The notes under the pieces were generated by a model that was not told the DNA's origin, did no database searches, and saw nothing but the letters and a program-made list of their open reading frames with translations. A program made the translations under genes and the position numbers. From Caenorhabditis elegans (taxonomy: Eukaryota; Nematoda; Chromadorea; Rhabditida; Rhabditidae): a DNA stretch of 64,000 nt. The stretch's first letter is position 1; the number at the start of each line of letters is the position of its first letter. Shown piece after piece: positions 1 through 11,645 of the stretch. Where the stretch lies: NCBI RefSeq assembly GCF_000002985.6, contig NC_003281.10:10354001-10418000 (forward strand), written 5' to 3'.

Positions 1-753
1 CAATCTTCAATGTCTTCATTGGATCGAGAGTACTTTGCATCCAAGACTAAATTGAATGAGGATCTATTTGCAGAGGTACTAATATTTTAATAATCAAGTT
101 TTTGTTTTTTAATACTGAAATTTTTAGCTCGGAGTCAAAGATACCGATGGTTTCCAGCTCAAAACAGTCGACAGTAATGGCAGTGGACCAGGATCCTCGG
201 AGATCATCACAGTCATTGAGACTCCATTGAAGGATGATCACCGAAAACGAGCAGATTCCGTGGAGGTTTGCTGATGCGATTTTCTGAATTAAATTATTAA
301 AATTAGTTTCAGAGTGACGCAGATGTTCCATACTCATTGTGCAGTGAAGATGAAGCGGAACCGATGACAATGATCGACAAGTCGATGAAAGTATCACAAA
401 GTGCCGAGCAGTTGTCCCCTGTAAAAGAAGAGCAGAAGGCTAAGACTGTAGTAGTCAACGTCGAGCTGGACGGCAATCGTGCGGATCCCACAATCAAAGA
501 TCGCATTGCAGCACTGCAGGCGATAGTGTCAAAGCAACATGTGCCAATCGCAAAAGTGGACAGCGTCGACGATGATGTCAGGATTCTCAGCAGAACCGAG
601 GAGCTTCAACATATGGCACTGGAGGCGAAACCTTCCCCTCAAGCGGTAATTATAAATATTGCTCAAGAAAGTATATTTATTTTAAATTTTCAGCTCGGAG
701 CACTCCGCCGCCGCCACGTTCGATTCATGCGAGGATGCTGCGTTGTCCAGTAG
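1..753 (+). CDS. 3' end of an unrecognised gene
   Basis: Partial gene running in from the left edge. Four exons join in phase: 1-75, 128-265, 313-645 and 694-753 (TAG stop), each bounded by GT donors and TTTTAG/TTTCAG acceptors. The visible 199 residues are hydrophilic and low in complexity: acidic and serine-rich, with no membrane segment and no domain I recognise. The first exon reads QSSMSSLDREYFASKTKLNE. The last exon is short and basic (RRRHVRF) and ends GCCVVQ, which resembles a C-terminal CaaX prenylation box with an upstream cysteine. The other two frames of the last exon also stay open past 750, so an alternative acceptor could give a different tail. It is convergent with spp-1. The existence of the gene is well supported; its function is unknown. 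Confidence 0.75.
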
Positions 754-1141
754 ACTTCACCTCCACATCTCACAATCACTCCTCACATCCACGTGTCATA
801 GTGCTTAATTGGTGCTATTAAATCGCCGCTGTAAATTATCAGTCCTCACCACACTCTATATTTTATCCAGATAACTTTCTTTTGTATGTGTGTGTGTGTT
901 TCGAGACAATTATATTCTAATTTCTAATTTTATACCCCCTCCCTTCTACCGTGTGTGGTTTTCTAGTTTACGTGTTCTCAGGGTAGCTGAGAACTTTTCC
1001 CCCATTCAACAACTAGAACCAACACGAGTTCTAATTTTTATAACTCTAAAATTCCACGCGCACAAACCAATTTCGCCGTTGTTTCTGTTTTTGTTAAATG
1101 AAAGAATATTTTGATGATTTTGAAGGAAACATTTATTATTC
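754..1141. other. Convergent 3' UTR region
   Basis: Space between the stop of the left-hand plus-strand gene and the stop of minus-strand spp-1. It holds the 3' UTR of the plus gene, a short TG repeat at about 886-899, and no coding signal. Small open frames here (e.g. 890-1114) lack nematode codon character. Confidence 0.6.
1132..1137 (-). terminator. Polyadenylation signal of spp-1
   Basis: The plus strand reads TTTATT, giving AATAAA on the minus strand four bases past the TAA stop of spp-1. The 3' UTR would be very short. Confidence 0.6.
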
Positions 1142-1517
1142 TTAGCACAAATCAACATCCTTGCACGCCTTGTCTGGAGAATCCTTGTTCTCAATATCCT
1201 TTTTCAGCTCCTTCTTGACCTTCTTCAGCTCTTCCTCACACTCGTGATGCAACGGCAACAGCATAGTCCAGCAAAGAGTTCCGATGTTCACATCAAGCCA
1301 TGCATCGAGATCATCATCTCCAACCTTCTCTCCACCCTGAAATATGTGAATAACGAGGAAAATTGGAGATATTTGGAGCACAAACCTCGACGAGAGCCTT
1401 GCAGACATCACAGAAAACACCGTGATGCTTCTTGAGATTGAGTGGGTTAGCTGGATTGGCTAGAAGTGGAGCAGCGGCGAGCAAGACAAGGAAAAGACAC
1501 GGAAGAATGCGAGTCAT
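1142..1517 (-). CDS. spp-1: Saposin-like (SapB) secreted peptide, caenopore type
   Basis: Two exons, 1517-1386 and 1336-1142, encode 108 residues. Residues 1-20 form a signal peptide (MTRILPCLFLVLLAAAPLLA). The mature part has six cysteines in SapB spacing: C36 and C39 (FCDVC), C66, C77, C102 and C108. That pattern forms three disulphides in the saposin fold. The family includes amoebapore-like membrane-permeabilising proteins. In C. elegans such peptides are made in the intestine and act against ingested bacteria; this is family knowledge, not visible here. The start is chosen at the methionine directly before the hydrophobic core; an in-frame upstream ATG exists. An acceptor-like CTACAG sits one base before the ATG, so SL trans-splicing is plausible. 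Three GATA sites lie within 210 bp upstream. The symbol rests on the sequence and on adjacency to umps-1. Confidence 0.9.
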
Positions 1518-1589
1518 TCTGTAGATTTTAAGATGAAAAACTGGAGAAATGAAGCGAAAATGCACCCGGAGCAGTGATGCTCGTGTCTT

Positions 1590-1727
1590 TTATCAACTTC
1601 GCGGCGGCACTGATAAGGAATCGAATCGTTTCTGATGTTTTCAGCATGGAGGAAAAGATCAAAGGACATTATAGAATACACACCGGGTCGTTCACACATC
1701 AGATGCCGATTTTTCGAACTGATAAGA
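1590..1727. promoter_or_regulatory. GATA-site cluster upstream of spp-1
   Basis: TTATCA at 1590-1595 (TGATAA on the minus strand), ACTGATAAGG at 1609-1618 and ACTGATAAGA at 1718-1727 lie 73-210 bp upstream of the spp-1 ATG. ACTGATAA matches the extended site bound by ELT-2-type intestinal GATA factors. Three sites so close to a gut peptide gene are probably functional; occupancy is inferred. Confidence 0.65.
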
Positions 1728-1967
1728 TCGCTTAGAGGAGTAGCTTTTCGCCTTGACGGAGAAAATATTGATTAATCAGGTTAGCAGTAAAGTAAATGGT
1801 GTGGGCATGTGATTTCTTGATAATTTGAGGAAGATGGAGGCAATCAATTTACTTATTTCAACAATTCTGGGGAAGCTTGAACAAAATCAACAAAGTTAAA
1901 TAAATACGTAATTAGATAAATATTCACATTTCTTCTTTACAAATAGGCTCTCCGGATTTTTCAACTT

Positions 1968-3643
1968 TCAAATGCTATCGTCGCTTCTCGTGAGCGCATC
2001 CCAGGCGATTTGTCGATATCTGAAAGAGAAAATTGACATTTAAAAATTTAATTAAAAAAAAAAAAACAAACCTCTTGAGCTGCTGAACGGGCTCACTGGA
2101 CGACGTGACGCCTCTTCCGACGATGATGATGTCGTTCTGCTGTACTTCGATCGCCTCGTCGACACCTCTCCACTGCTGACCGGCCGAGTCGGATTTCGCG
2201 TCGAGATTCACACCGGGCGTCCAATTGAGAAGATCCGAGCAAGCAGACACTCTCGTCTGAGTGATGAATCCAGAAATCACGTCACGATTCTCGTTGGCAA
2301 TCTTGACGGCGGTCTCGGTGTATCCTTCCAGCGCAGTCAAAGATCCTTTGGTGCTGAGCTGCGCGATGAGGAGAACTCCACTGAGCCTGTAAGTCGGATC
2401 TTTGGCGAGCTTCCTGAAGACTCCTGCAATGCTGTCACTTCCTTGTACGGCATGAACAGTCACAACATCCGCCCAGTTGGCGATTTTCTGGGCTCCAGTG
2501 AGCTGAAGAAGGTTCGTGTTTCCAGTGTCGCCAAACTTCCGATCCTCGAAAATGATAAAGTCCATATCATTTGCCATCGTCGTCAGCTTCCTCGTGAATT
2601 CCTCGTTGAAATCGGTGATAGCGTCGGCGTGAAGCTTGATCGCCAGCACAAATGGACCAGCGAGCTCGATCATCTGAAGGCACTGCTCGACGGTAGTGTA
2701 GTCGACAGCGAGACACAGATTCGACTTCTTCCGGCGCATGATTCCAAGAATTTTCTTGATGAGTGCAGATTCTGTGAGGGATTCGCGTTCCGCAAGCGGA
2801 GTTCGCACGTTTTCCACGTACGGTAGACTGGACAGGTTTTCGAGCTCGCTGTTGATTTCCAGCTTTGTTGGGGAGGTGTACGGAAGGTTGAGAGCCTGAA
2901 ATAATCAATTATTTTATTTTTAAATAGAAAATCGAGATAATTTGACTAACCTGAACAATTCCGTGCCACTGCTCGTCACCGATCGCTCCAGTTGAGTACA
3001 AGAATGTGAGAACTGTTTGCATGTCGAGCAGGCTGTGCAGCGTGACACCCGCGTCCTGGAGCTTCTGACGCCCGCCTTGTTCTCGATCCAGAATGCAAAA
3101 TACATCCGAGGCGACCAAATTCTCTGTGTGAAGCACTTTTACCACGTCCAGGATGCTTCCACCTGTCGTCACGACGTCTTCGATGAGGATCAGACGATCG
3201 TTTGGCTGGTACAATCCCTCGATGAGCTTCTTCGTGCCGTAGGACTTGGCCTCTTTGCGAACGATGAGCAGCGGCTTCTTCAGATAGTTTCCAGCGGCGA
3301 CTGATGCGTAGGGAAGAGCCGCGTATGGGATTCCAAGAACTCCAGCGTACTGAACCTCGCTAATCTCCACCTGCTTCGATATCGCTTCTGAGATAAGCAT
3401 CTGGAAATAGTTTTCTTTTAAATAAAAATCATTAAAATAAGCTATTATTTTTTTTTTAAACTTTAAAAAACTCACCAAAAGCCCCGGATGCCCAAAGCAT
3501 TCGCGAAGATCGATATAAATCGGTGAAATCTGCCCAGACTTGAGCTGAAACTCGCCGAATTTGAAGACGCTCGCTTTGAGCATTTGGCGGAGCAGATTCC
3601 GCTTCAGGGCTCCATTTCGGGTTTTGTCGGTGAGCGAGCTCAT
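1968..3643 (-). CDS. umps-1: Bifunctional UMP synthase (OPRTase + OMP decarboxylase)
   Basis: Four exons: 3643-3476, 3400-2951, 2895-2072 and 2019-1968 (TGA), giving 497 residues, close to animal UMP synthases (about 480). The protein carries out the last two steps of de novo pyrimidine synthesis: orotate + PRPP to OMP, then OMP to UMP. Residues 1-206 are the orotate phosphoribosyltransferase; the PRPP-binding signature LILIEDVVTTGGS is at about 126-138. From about 207 is the OMP decarboxylase, with LAVDYTT and the catalytic DxKxxD array in FEDRKFGDTGNT (D324, K326, D329). The C-terminal GRGV phosphate-binding motif is also present. A TATTCAG acceptor lies just before the ATG, consistent with trans-splicing. 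It is cytosolic by family. spp-1 lies 450 bp downstream on the same strand but has its own promoter sites. Confidence 0.95.
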
Positions 3644-4289
3644 TTTCTCTGAATAGTACGATTACTTTTTGATGGAAAATAGTAGCGATGAATGTAAAAT
3701 ATAACGATAAGACTGAGGGAGATAATATATACTTGTGCAGAAAGCAGTAGTACGATTTGATAACAAGTTTTGAAGCGGAGAAGAGTAGGAGAAAGAGAAC
3801 AAAGAGATTGATTGATAAGAAAAAGCTTGGGAAAAGAAATAAAATTGCATTTTGTTCAGATTTCTTAGTTTTACAGCGGGAAAACAGAAAAAGAACGAAA
3901 ATTGGATTTGAAAAACTATTTTTTGAAGAGAAAACTTGAAGGTTACGGTAGAAGAGAGACAATGCGATGGAGAGAGACGCAGAGAAAGTTGCGTAACATT
4001 TGGTGTGCTGTACGCAACACAATGAGAGGGAATTTCAAATTTAGTTTTTCTGCGGGATCTTGTCGATAAATTTAATTAAGTTTTATTTAAATAGGGCTCG
4101 AGAAATTTTAAGATTTAAATAATGATTAATCAAAGATATGATGTTATAGTTTCAAATGAATATAAGAAAAACAATTAATAAAAATTTCTCAATGAAAAAT
4201 AGATGCATTATTTTAAAAATTGTCATATAAACATTATAAACATTATATACCCCTCTAAAATTTTTGACTAGTGACGATCGATATTCCCC
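3644..4289. other. Intergenic DNA upstream of umps-1
   Basis: AT-rich sequence 5' of umps-1. An open frame at 3456-4022 is just the intron plus upstream region read through. No promoter motif was recognised with confidence. Confidence 0.5.
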
Positions 4290-4600
4290 AAACGCGAACA
4301 GCATATCTGACGCGCAAAATATCTCTTAGCGAAAACTACAGTAATCTTTAAATGACTACTGTAGCGCTTGTGTCGATTTACGGGTTCGATTTTTAAAATT
4401 AACTTTAAGAGAAAAGGGAAAATAATACGAAAAAACGAATGAAAATGATATTTCGATGTTACTATTCGAAAAAAAATAACTTCAAAAATTGAGCCCGTAA
4501 ATCGACACATGCGCTACAGTAGTCATTTTAAGAATTACTGTAGTTTTCGCTACGAGATATTTTGCGCGTAAAATATGCTGCGCAATACGCATTCTCAGGA
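4290..4600. repeat. Palindromic repeat, ACTACAGTA family, copy 1
   Basis: Imperfect inverted repeat with arms at about 4299-4394 and 4494-4600. Both arms carry GACGCGCAAAATATCTC, AAAACTACAGTAAT, CTACTGTAGCGCTTG and GTCGATTTACGGG (or their complements). Related copies are at 44456, 49570 and 62777. It has no open frame, so it is a non-autonomous element. Confidence 0.8.
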
Positions 4601-5222
4601 TTTATAGTATTTTAATTCTAAGTTTTCATCAAAAAAAACGTTGTCGGAAAAATTATTTTTTCAAATAATTCAGGCGGGAAATTCAAGCAGTTTAAAATTT
4701 CCGAAAAAATTTTGCGGGAGGCTCGAAGTTCTGAATTAAAAAAATCACAGGAACATTTTAAATTTTTAAAATTGTTTTCAGTCAATCTTTACAAAAAACA
4801 ACATTTCCAACACTTTCCCGTTTCTCCCATAAACTCATTTTCCTGCCCAGCCAAAGTTGTCGTGGTGTGTTCAGTGATGCGTTCACCCAATTATGAGAGC
4901 TCTCGAGAGATGACGTTGTTCCTCTTTTCCCCATTCCAGCAACACATTCTAGAGCAATTTAACTAAATTGAGTGTAGCGTGAGTGAGTGCGCGTCCCTTC
5001 TAGAAAATAGAAAAAACGAAGCGAAAAAAAGAGAGAGAGAGAAAGGAGTCTCTCGAGAAGCTCATTGTGCATAGTTTTGGAAATTTGAAAATTGCAGAAA
5101 AATTCAGCCTCACGATTTTCCCAATATCATGACCCCTGCCTAACTTTGAATTAAAAAAAAAACATTTTTTCTTGAAAACTATTAAAATATATTGTTGAAT
5201 TTGTTTAATCGCACTACAAATC
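4601..5222. other. Intergenic DNA with CT/GA-rich promoter-like stretch
   Basis: A pyrimidine-rich stretch from about 4790 to 4970 contains a GAGAGCTCTCGAGAG palindrome near 4896. A GAGAGAGAGA run follows near 5030. It resembles a promoter or 5' leader region, but no exon can be proved. Confidence 0.35.
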
Positions 5223-5535
5223 AGGGGTGGGCGGCAATTGCTCCGGCAAATTTTTTTGTCGACAAATTGCCGGCTTGCCGATTTGCCGAATATCTGATTT
5301 GCCGTAAATATTTAGAGGGATTTTTTATAAGACGAAAATACTTAAAACTGTGCCTATTTGAACTTTTCCCGTTTTCTTTAGATATTTTTATATAATTTGC
5401 TTACTTTTAAAAATAGATGTATGAACATTCCTAGGATGTGTACAATTTTGCCGATTGAAATTGAAATTCTGAATTTCACAAAAAAACCACAATTTGCCGG
5501 TTTGCCGGAAAAATAGTTTTCTGCCTACTCCTGCT
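5223..5535. repeat. TTTGCCG-rich dispersed repeat, copy 1
   Basis: Begins with CAGGGGTGGGCGGCAATTG and has internal runs of GCCGGTTTGCCG / CGGCAAATTG. The same termini occur in inverted orientation at 8777-8878, and related sequence occurs at 23745-24172. Confidence 0.7.
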
Positions 5536-7592
5536 ACAAATTATTATTATTCAATTTCCAGATTTTCTTCTTCTCCTCCTCCTCTTCATCCTCAATAATT
5601 GTATATCCGGGGGTGAGTGTATGTATGTATTTTATTGCCTTTCCTCTCATTTTCCACCCACATTTCCCCCATTTCCTCGTTTTCTTCATTCTTTTTGTTT
5701 TTTTTAAGTCACGTCATTCTAATTAGTGGGTGGGAATTTTTCAACAATATTTTTTAATATCTATGTGTTTTTAATAATCCTGATACTAAAATTTTTAAAG
5801 AAATCGAAAAGGTTGCTCAAAAATCCTCCCATCGTGCACGAGATGAAAATTGAGCTTTTTCGCATTATAACTAGTAAGAGAGCACAAAAAGCTCATGTTC
5901 TGAGCATTAAATTTTTATGTGAGTAAATCAGCCTAGGCAACTATGGGTAATACTGGGCGATAGGAGCAGGGATGTTACGGCAAGCGAGATTTTCGGCAAC
6001 CAGCAATTGCAGAAGTTGCAGAACCAAAAAAATCCGCCTGGATAGTAGCCGTCAGAGCGGGCAATAGAGGGCAGAAGCCGGAGTGAAATGGGCAGTCGCG
6101 TTTAAATTATAGGACACTGGCGGGAGTAAGCAGACAGGTTCGAAAATTTGCCAGTTCTATAACCAGGCGGAAAAAGCTAGCTGGACACCCAAACTTTGTT
6201 GACGTGAACGAAGAGCGGCGAAAATTGATGGACACAGGGAGAGACGAGAGAAGCGGTTTGATTAGATAAGTCAACAAGCTGGCGGCTCTTTTTCTTCAGA
6301 TGATGTGAATCTCTTTTTCTCTCTCGTCATTTTCTTGTTTTTCAGTGAATGAGTGCCCTTTCAAGAGGACGGTACATTCAGACACAATTGTTTTGTTTTT
6401 CGTCTCTCTAGTTTTTCTGCGAATTGTAGGAGGAACAAGTTGAGTTTTTTTAGAACGATTTGTACATTTGAGCTTAACTAGTGATGTCCTACTGACCCGG
6501 CGAGTGTTAGGATTGCAGTTTTGCCGACAAATTTCCCGCACCCGCTCCAACCTATTTTCAGCTTTCGAGGTTTTTATCGCCCGCTACCACTCGTTTCAGC
6601 CCCAAGCCTCCCAGATCTGCTCTTTCTGCTCTCAGAGCTCCTAAATTTAATTCAAAAAGCCCGTTTACCGGCCCGATTAGAGATTAAGAGTATTTTCACT
6701 TACTTTTTCAATATTATTCTCATCTTTGAACTCTTTTTCTTTTCAACTTCAACTCCCCCATATCTTGATTATAATCCATCCATCTGTCACTCACACAACC
6801 GAATCGAGTGTTTTCATTTTCTCCTGCTCTTTCTCAAAAAAAAATCTAAAAAATAGGTTCCTCCTCCCAAAAAGAAAGAAGAAATTTTTTATTGTTTTTC
6901 TTTTTTTTCGTGCGTATGTCAGCTCTATTCAATTTCGGCCACCCTTTTCTTCTGCAGCCCATTATTGTTTTTTTTGGAATGAAGGTCCTCGATTTTTTTT
7001 TTGCAATTTGAAATATTATACTTTGGTTTTTTTGTAATTTCAGTGAATCCAGGAGTTTTATTTTTTTAATGTCAACCCACTCAAATAAACTAAAAATAGA
7101 ATCTGTTAAAACGATTACTTTTACCTAATCAAATTCTTTTCCACTGATCAAAAATCTGAATAATGGGTTCAAGAAACTGATTTAAAAGTGATTTACTCTC
7201 GGCACGTTCCACATTTTTTTGGAGTATATAATTTTGATGATTTTTAGATGGAAGAGTTTTTCAATTTTCTAGGCCACGGAATTCTGAAAGATTTAGCAGC
7301 ATAAAAATGCTTCAAAAGTTCAAATAATGACATAAGTTTCAGTGTGGCCTAGAAAATACAAATATACTTCCATCTCAAAAATCTTATTTTTTTTTCGATA
7401 GTTTCAGATTCAACTTCTATTGACTAATTTTTACCAAGTGGCCTTGAATTCGAAAAACCTCTTCCATCTCAAAATTTCTGTGCTCCAGGCAAATGTTTAA
7501 CGTCGAAGTTTTTACGATTCCATGGACGGGTTTTCGAAAAGGTCTAGATATTTCACCTTTTTTTAGTCTCCGGTTTGTGTATGTGCTCTAAT
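5536..7592. other. Intergenic DNA, no gene seen
   Basis: Mostly AT-rich. A possible untranslated exon at about 5561-5613 (TTCCAG before, GGTGAGTG after) is the only splice-like pair noticed. GTGGCCTAGAAA / CTCTTCCA repeat units begin near 7247 and recur in inverted orientation near 7342 and 7433. Confidence 0.4.
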
Positions 7593-7740
7593 GGGGTTAT
7601 TCAAGTAATGTCGGAAAATTAAAAAGTGTAGGAAAATTACGTCACAACTGTATTCAAGTATATAAAAACATGTATTTAAATACATTTGTGACGTCACAAA
7701 TGTATTTAAATACATTTTGCTAAATTACTTGAATAACCCC
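7593..7740. mobile_element. 148-bp MITE with perfect 17-bp terminal inverted repeats
   Basis: The left end GGGGTTATTCAAGTAAT (7593-7609) is the exact reverse complement of the right end (7724-7740). Inside, 7670-7715 is a perfect 46-bp palindrome centred on GTGACGTCAC. It has no coding capacity. Target-site duplication is unclear from the flanks. Confidence 0.8.
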
Positions 7741-8776
7741 ATAAGATTTCTTTCTTTTTTGGTGGCCGAACATTTGCATCCTGGCCTAGAATTCCATACC
7801 ATTATCCTGTGTTTTATCAAGTTAGAAACGTTTTTTAAACTTTGAAAAATCATTTCCGGGTTCTTGGAAGAACACTCTAAATAAGAAAAAATGTTCAAGT
7901 GAGCGACTCACAAGCTAATGGGTTCCAAAAAAGCATTCATCTGAAAGTTGTTTGAACCAAAAGAAAGAAAAAAGTGGAAAAGCAGCACATACACATTAAA
8001 AAATAAAACAGCTGGCAATGGGCAAAGCCAGGTGAATAAAATTTTCATTCGATTTTCTTTTCTTTCATTTTCAGTCGAGAACTTTTTCTATTTCTTTTTT
8101 TTTAATTTTCCGATCAATTTCATTACCATTAAAAATTTTTATTTCAGAAACTTCAAAAAAAAATTCAGTGGAAGAGTTTTTTATTCTAGGCCACGTTAGC
8201 AAGTCTTAACAAATTTTGTTTGGAACTTTTCCATCTGTTTGTTCGATAATCTTCAGAGATATAGTTATTCTTCCCACCTATTAATCTAATTTTTAATAAA
8301 TATATTTTTCTCATTTCCCATAAGAATAATAGTAGCTCAACCTCCCCCCACATATTCTCATTCATCTCTCGCACTGCCGCCGTTCATCATTTGATTAATT
8401 CTAATCAGTGTTTTTTCTTCTTTTTCAGCTTCATCTCATCTTTTTCCTTCCATCATTTCCTCTTATTTACTCCCATTCACTGTACTCCAGAGCTCCATGC
8501 TCAAAGAGCTCTTCGAACTTTTCCTCCATTTTTCTTTTTTTCTTCCGTTGTGTGTGTCTCTCTTTTTGTTTCATTCTAATTAATAAAATCTTTGAACGAA
8601 ATAATTTTTGTCGGAATTTTAATAATTTTAAGAAGTTAAAATTGAAATTAAAAGTTTTTCAAAAGAAAGTTTCGAATAAAACAAATTTTTTTTGAGAGTA
8701 GTGTTCCAGATTTCGGAACATTCCACATAATTAATGTGGTTAGTGGATTTTTGAAGCATTTTTGTTGATGTTTTCC

Positions 8777-8878
8777 GGTGAATCGGCAAATTGGCAATTC
8801 GGCAAATTGTCGAAAATCAAAATTTCCGGCAATTCAGCAGGCCGGCAATTTGCCGAACGGCAATTGCGCCCACCCCTG
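8777..8878. repeat. TTTGCCG-rich dispersed repeat, copy 2
   Basis: Runs of CGGCAATTTGCCG ending CAATTGCGCCCACCCCTGA, the reverse complement of the left end of the copy at 5223. The DNA between 7741 and 8776 and from 8879 to 10957 is AT-rich intergenic sequence with no gene seen. Confidence 0.65.
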
Positions 8879-10649
8879 AATCAAACTAACCTATCACCTA
8901 CCTATATATACTTTCAGTAGATAACTTTTTGCCACTTTTATTAACTAGTACGATCCTTTAAAATACAGTAGCTATCAGCTTCTCCCTCTCCCAAATCCAA
9001 TGTGTAACGTGTCCGGAAGCCCTCCCTAAATTACATGACGTGTCAATCATTTTCATGGAACATTAAACATGTGACTTTGAGTGCTCTTCATGACTACTGT
9101 AATCCAGTTCCTCAGGAAAAGAGAAACCTTTCAGTTCTTTGAGGGTTTCTGGAAGCATTTAAGCGTGATAATTGAAATGTTCCAGAGGCAAGAAATCAAG
9201 AAAAAAAGAAAAGTTCAAAAATCGAAATTCTTAATAATTTATGGTTCAGTGAGTGGCATTTTTGTGGCATTTTTGTGGGAATTTTGGAGAAGTTTTAAGT
9301 TTCTGAAATTATTTTTTAAAGCTATTTACAATTAAATTTATTAAAATAGATACGTTAAAACATTTTTTAAAAATATTTTTGTTAATGAAAAAAATTCGCA
9401 AAAATTAAAAAAAAAGTACTATTAAATTTTTTTTCATTCAAACTTTCTGAAACGTTCTAAAAAAAAATTGTCAGAAATTATGTTTCTTTTTCAACATTAA
9501 AGTATATTTGTCTGGAATTAAAAATCTCTTTTTCAATTTTTAAAACTATATTCTTCTCCGCAATTTCAGTCAAATTTCAGACATCACCGAGTTATTTCCA
9601 ACAAAAAAAAAACAAAAAATAAATCAAACTGTTTCACATTTTCCCCCTTTTCTGATTTATGAGTTTGTCTGGCCAACTCCAAGAGCACCAGGCTTCTCCT
9701 TTTTCTGTCTTTGTGTGTTTTTTTTTCATATTTCAAAGAAAATTTGAAATGCACATTTCTGTGTTTTGTGTGACAAGTTCAAGTGCACTGGAAGCAGGGA
9801 AAATTGTTTTTTCTCCTAGTTTTTAGTCTGTTTCCAGTTTTTGAAAATGTTCCTTTTTTGAATTTGATTTTCTTGCTCTGAGATTTTTTTTGTTGTTGGA
9901 AAAACTAATTTTTTATAAAAACTTTTAAAAAATGTATTGAAAGGTGTTTGAATAGTTAAAAATAGTTTGAATACATAGATCCCAATTCTGATCAAAATTT
10001 GAACTTTTTGCAATTTAAAATTGGAAATAATAAGCACAAATTGAAAAAAAAAACATATTTTTTTCCTGAACAATTACTTTCCCAAACTGGCAAATTATAC
10101 CTTAAAATATGCTCCAATTATTTCAAAAATATTTAAAAAATTTGAACATTTTTTCCGTCTGACTTCCAATTAGAACAGGTGAACTTTATTCCTTTTTCAA
10201 AAAAGTTTCAAAAAGTTTTTCAGCTCAGTTTCACACAATTATTTTTTCAAAAAAGTCTCAAAATTTCCGTCGATTTGTGATGCTTCATCCTCCTTCTCGT
10301 CTCAAACTGTTGAATATTCATGTGGATTTCAATTTTTTGTTCCCCCCTATTTCGTCTAAAATTCTCCCTAGTTTTCTCGAAAATGACATGTTTCGTGCCA
10401 AAATTTAAATTGGGCTCTCAGTTTTGAGCTCATTTTTTCGAACATTTTGGGAAAAAATTAAATTGGTTATGAATTAAAAAGACAAACATTGAGAGCATTA
10501 AATTTCACTTTTTTTTTCGAAAATTTCGAGGATTAGAAATTTGAAATCGATCCCAAATTGTTCTTTATTTTCTCAAAAATCTGTTAAAAATCTGTTAACT
10601 TGTTTGAAACTTCAAAATTCAAAATACGGTACCCCGGTCGCCCATTTCC

Positions 10650-11645
10650 ATCGGTGGCCTCGAAATCTCGGAAAAATCTTCCACACTGATTTTTCAAGGC
10701 CTATAAGGTTTGACACAGGGAAAGTTATAAGCATATCTTAGAGTTTAGTTTTCTAGGCCACCAAAAATATTTTCTAGGCCATCATATGCTATTTTTCATA
10801 TATTCTCATTGCTCATCTTAATCAAAAAAACCTTTTCCATTTTCCTTGACTCATCCCTTCCTTCTCCTCTTCTTTTTCTTTCTCTTTCCTGTTATTTTCC
10901 CGTTCCGCTCAGAAATTGCCATGTTGGTTCTTATTTTTCCCTTATTTTTTTTTGCAGAGTCCAAAAAAAAGAACACGGAGCAATTATTGTGTGCTCCGAA
11001 AAAGCTCCGCCCACTTCTAGCCCTTGTAATCTGTTAGGAAGTCAAGACACACACACACACACAAAATGCAAATGTTTCGGCATTCATCGGCAGATATGTG
11101 GAGGGCGAAGAAGCCAACACTGGAGAGAAGATCAACTGATGGACGGCGATCTTCTATTGTTGATTGGATTAATGGATTATCGGATAATAACAATTATAAG
11201 TCGGATCACTGGGTTGAAAAGTGAGTACTTTTTAGGTGTAAGGGGTGGTCAGACCCCTGTGGCCTAGAAATTTTAGAAACTCTTCCACTAATTTTTCAAT
11301 GTTGGGTAATATATACATTTTGATAGAATTAATAAGTTTTGCGATTGTCCCAGAGAAATTTCTGAAAACTTCCAAAAAAACAGAAAAAAATAGTAAAATA
11401 GTTTCGTAGCCTAGTAAAACCTCTTCCAACACTTTTTCTAGAATATTATTGAGCTTTAAGCAATATAAAAATACGCAGTTAGCTTTTCAAATTGCACCAG
11501 AATCCCCTTAACCAAGTATGTGGCCTAGAAATATCGAAAACTCTTCCACCAAGTTTAAGCGACTATCAAAAGGTACCCCATCTCGTATTCCCTCATGGCC
11601 TAGAAATTAAAAAAAAACCCTTCCACGTTTCTATGCCACCTAGGG
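10650..11645. repeat. GTGGCCTAGAAA...CTCTTCCA repeat units
   Basis: Degenerate copies of a roughly 30-40 bp unit (GTGGCCTAGAAA, about 10 bases, CTCTTCCAC) occur near 10652, 11260, 11519 and 11596, on both sides of tbc-8 coding exon 1. The same unit is found near 7250-7480, 8168, 17608, 19520-19650 and 45600-45960. Confidence 0.65.
10958..11065 (+). promoter_or_regulatory. Likely 5' leader of tbc-8 after a strong splice acceptor
   Basis: TTTTTTTTGCAG ends at 10957. The next 108 bases contain no ATG before the tbc-8 start and end in an (AC)n run. This fits a trans-splice site or the start of a leader exon. GGAGC...GCTCC within it could pair. Confidence 0.45.

Noticed and set aside
2443..2908. 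Plus-strand frame and alternative minus frame over umps-1
   Set aside because: Shadows of the OMP decarboxylase exon, which has clear motifs in its own frame.
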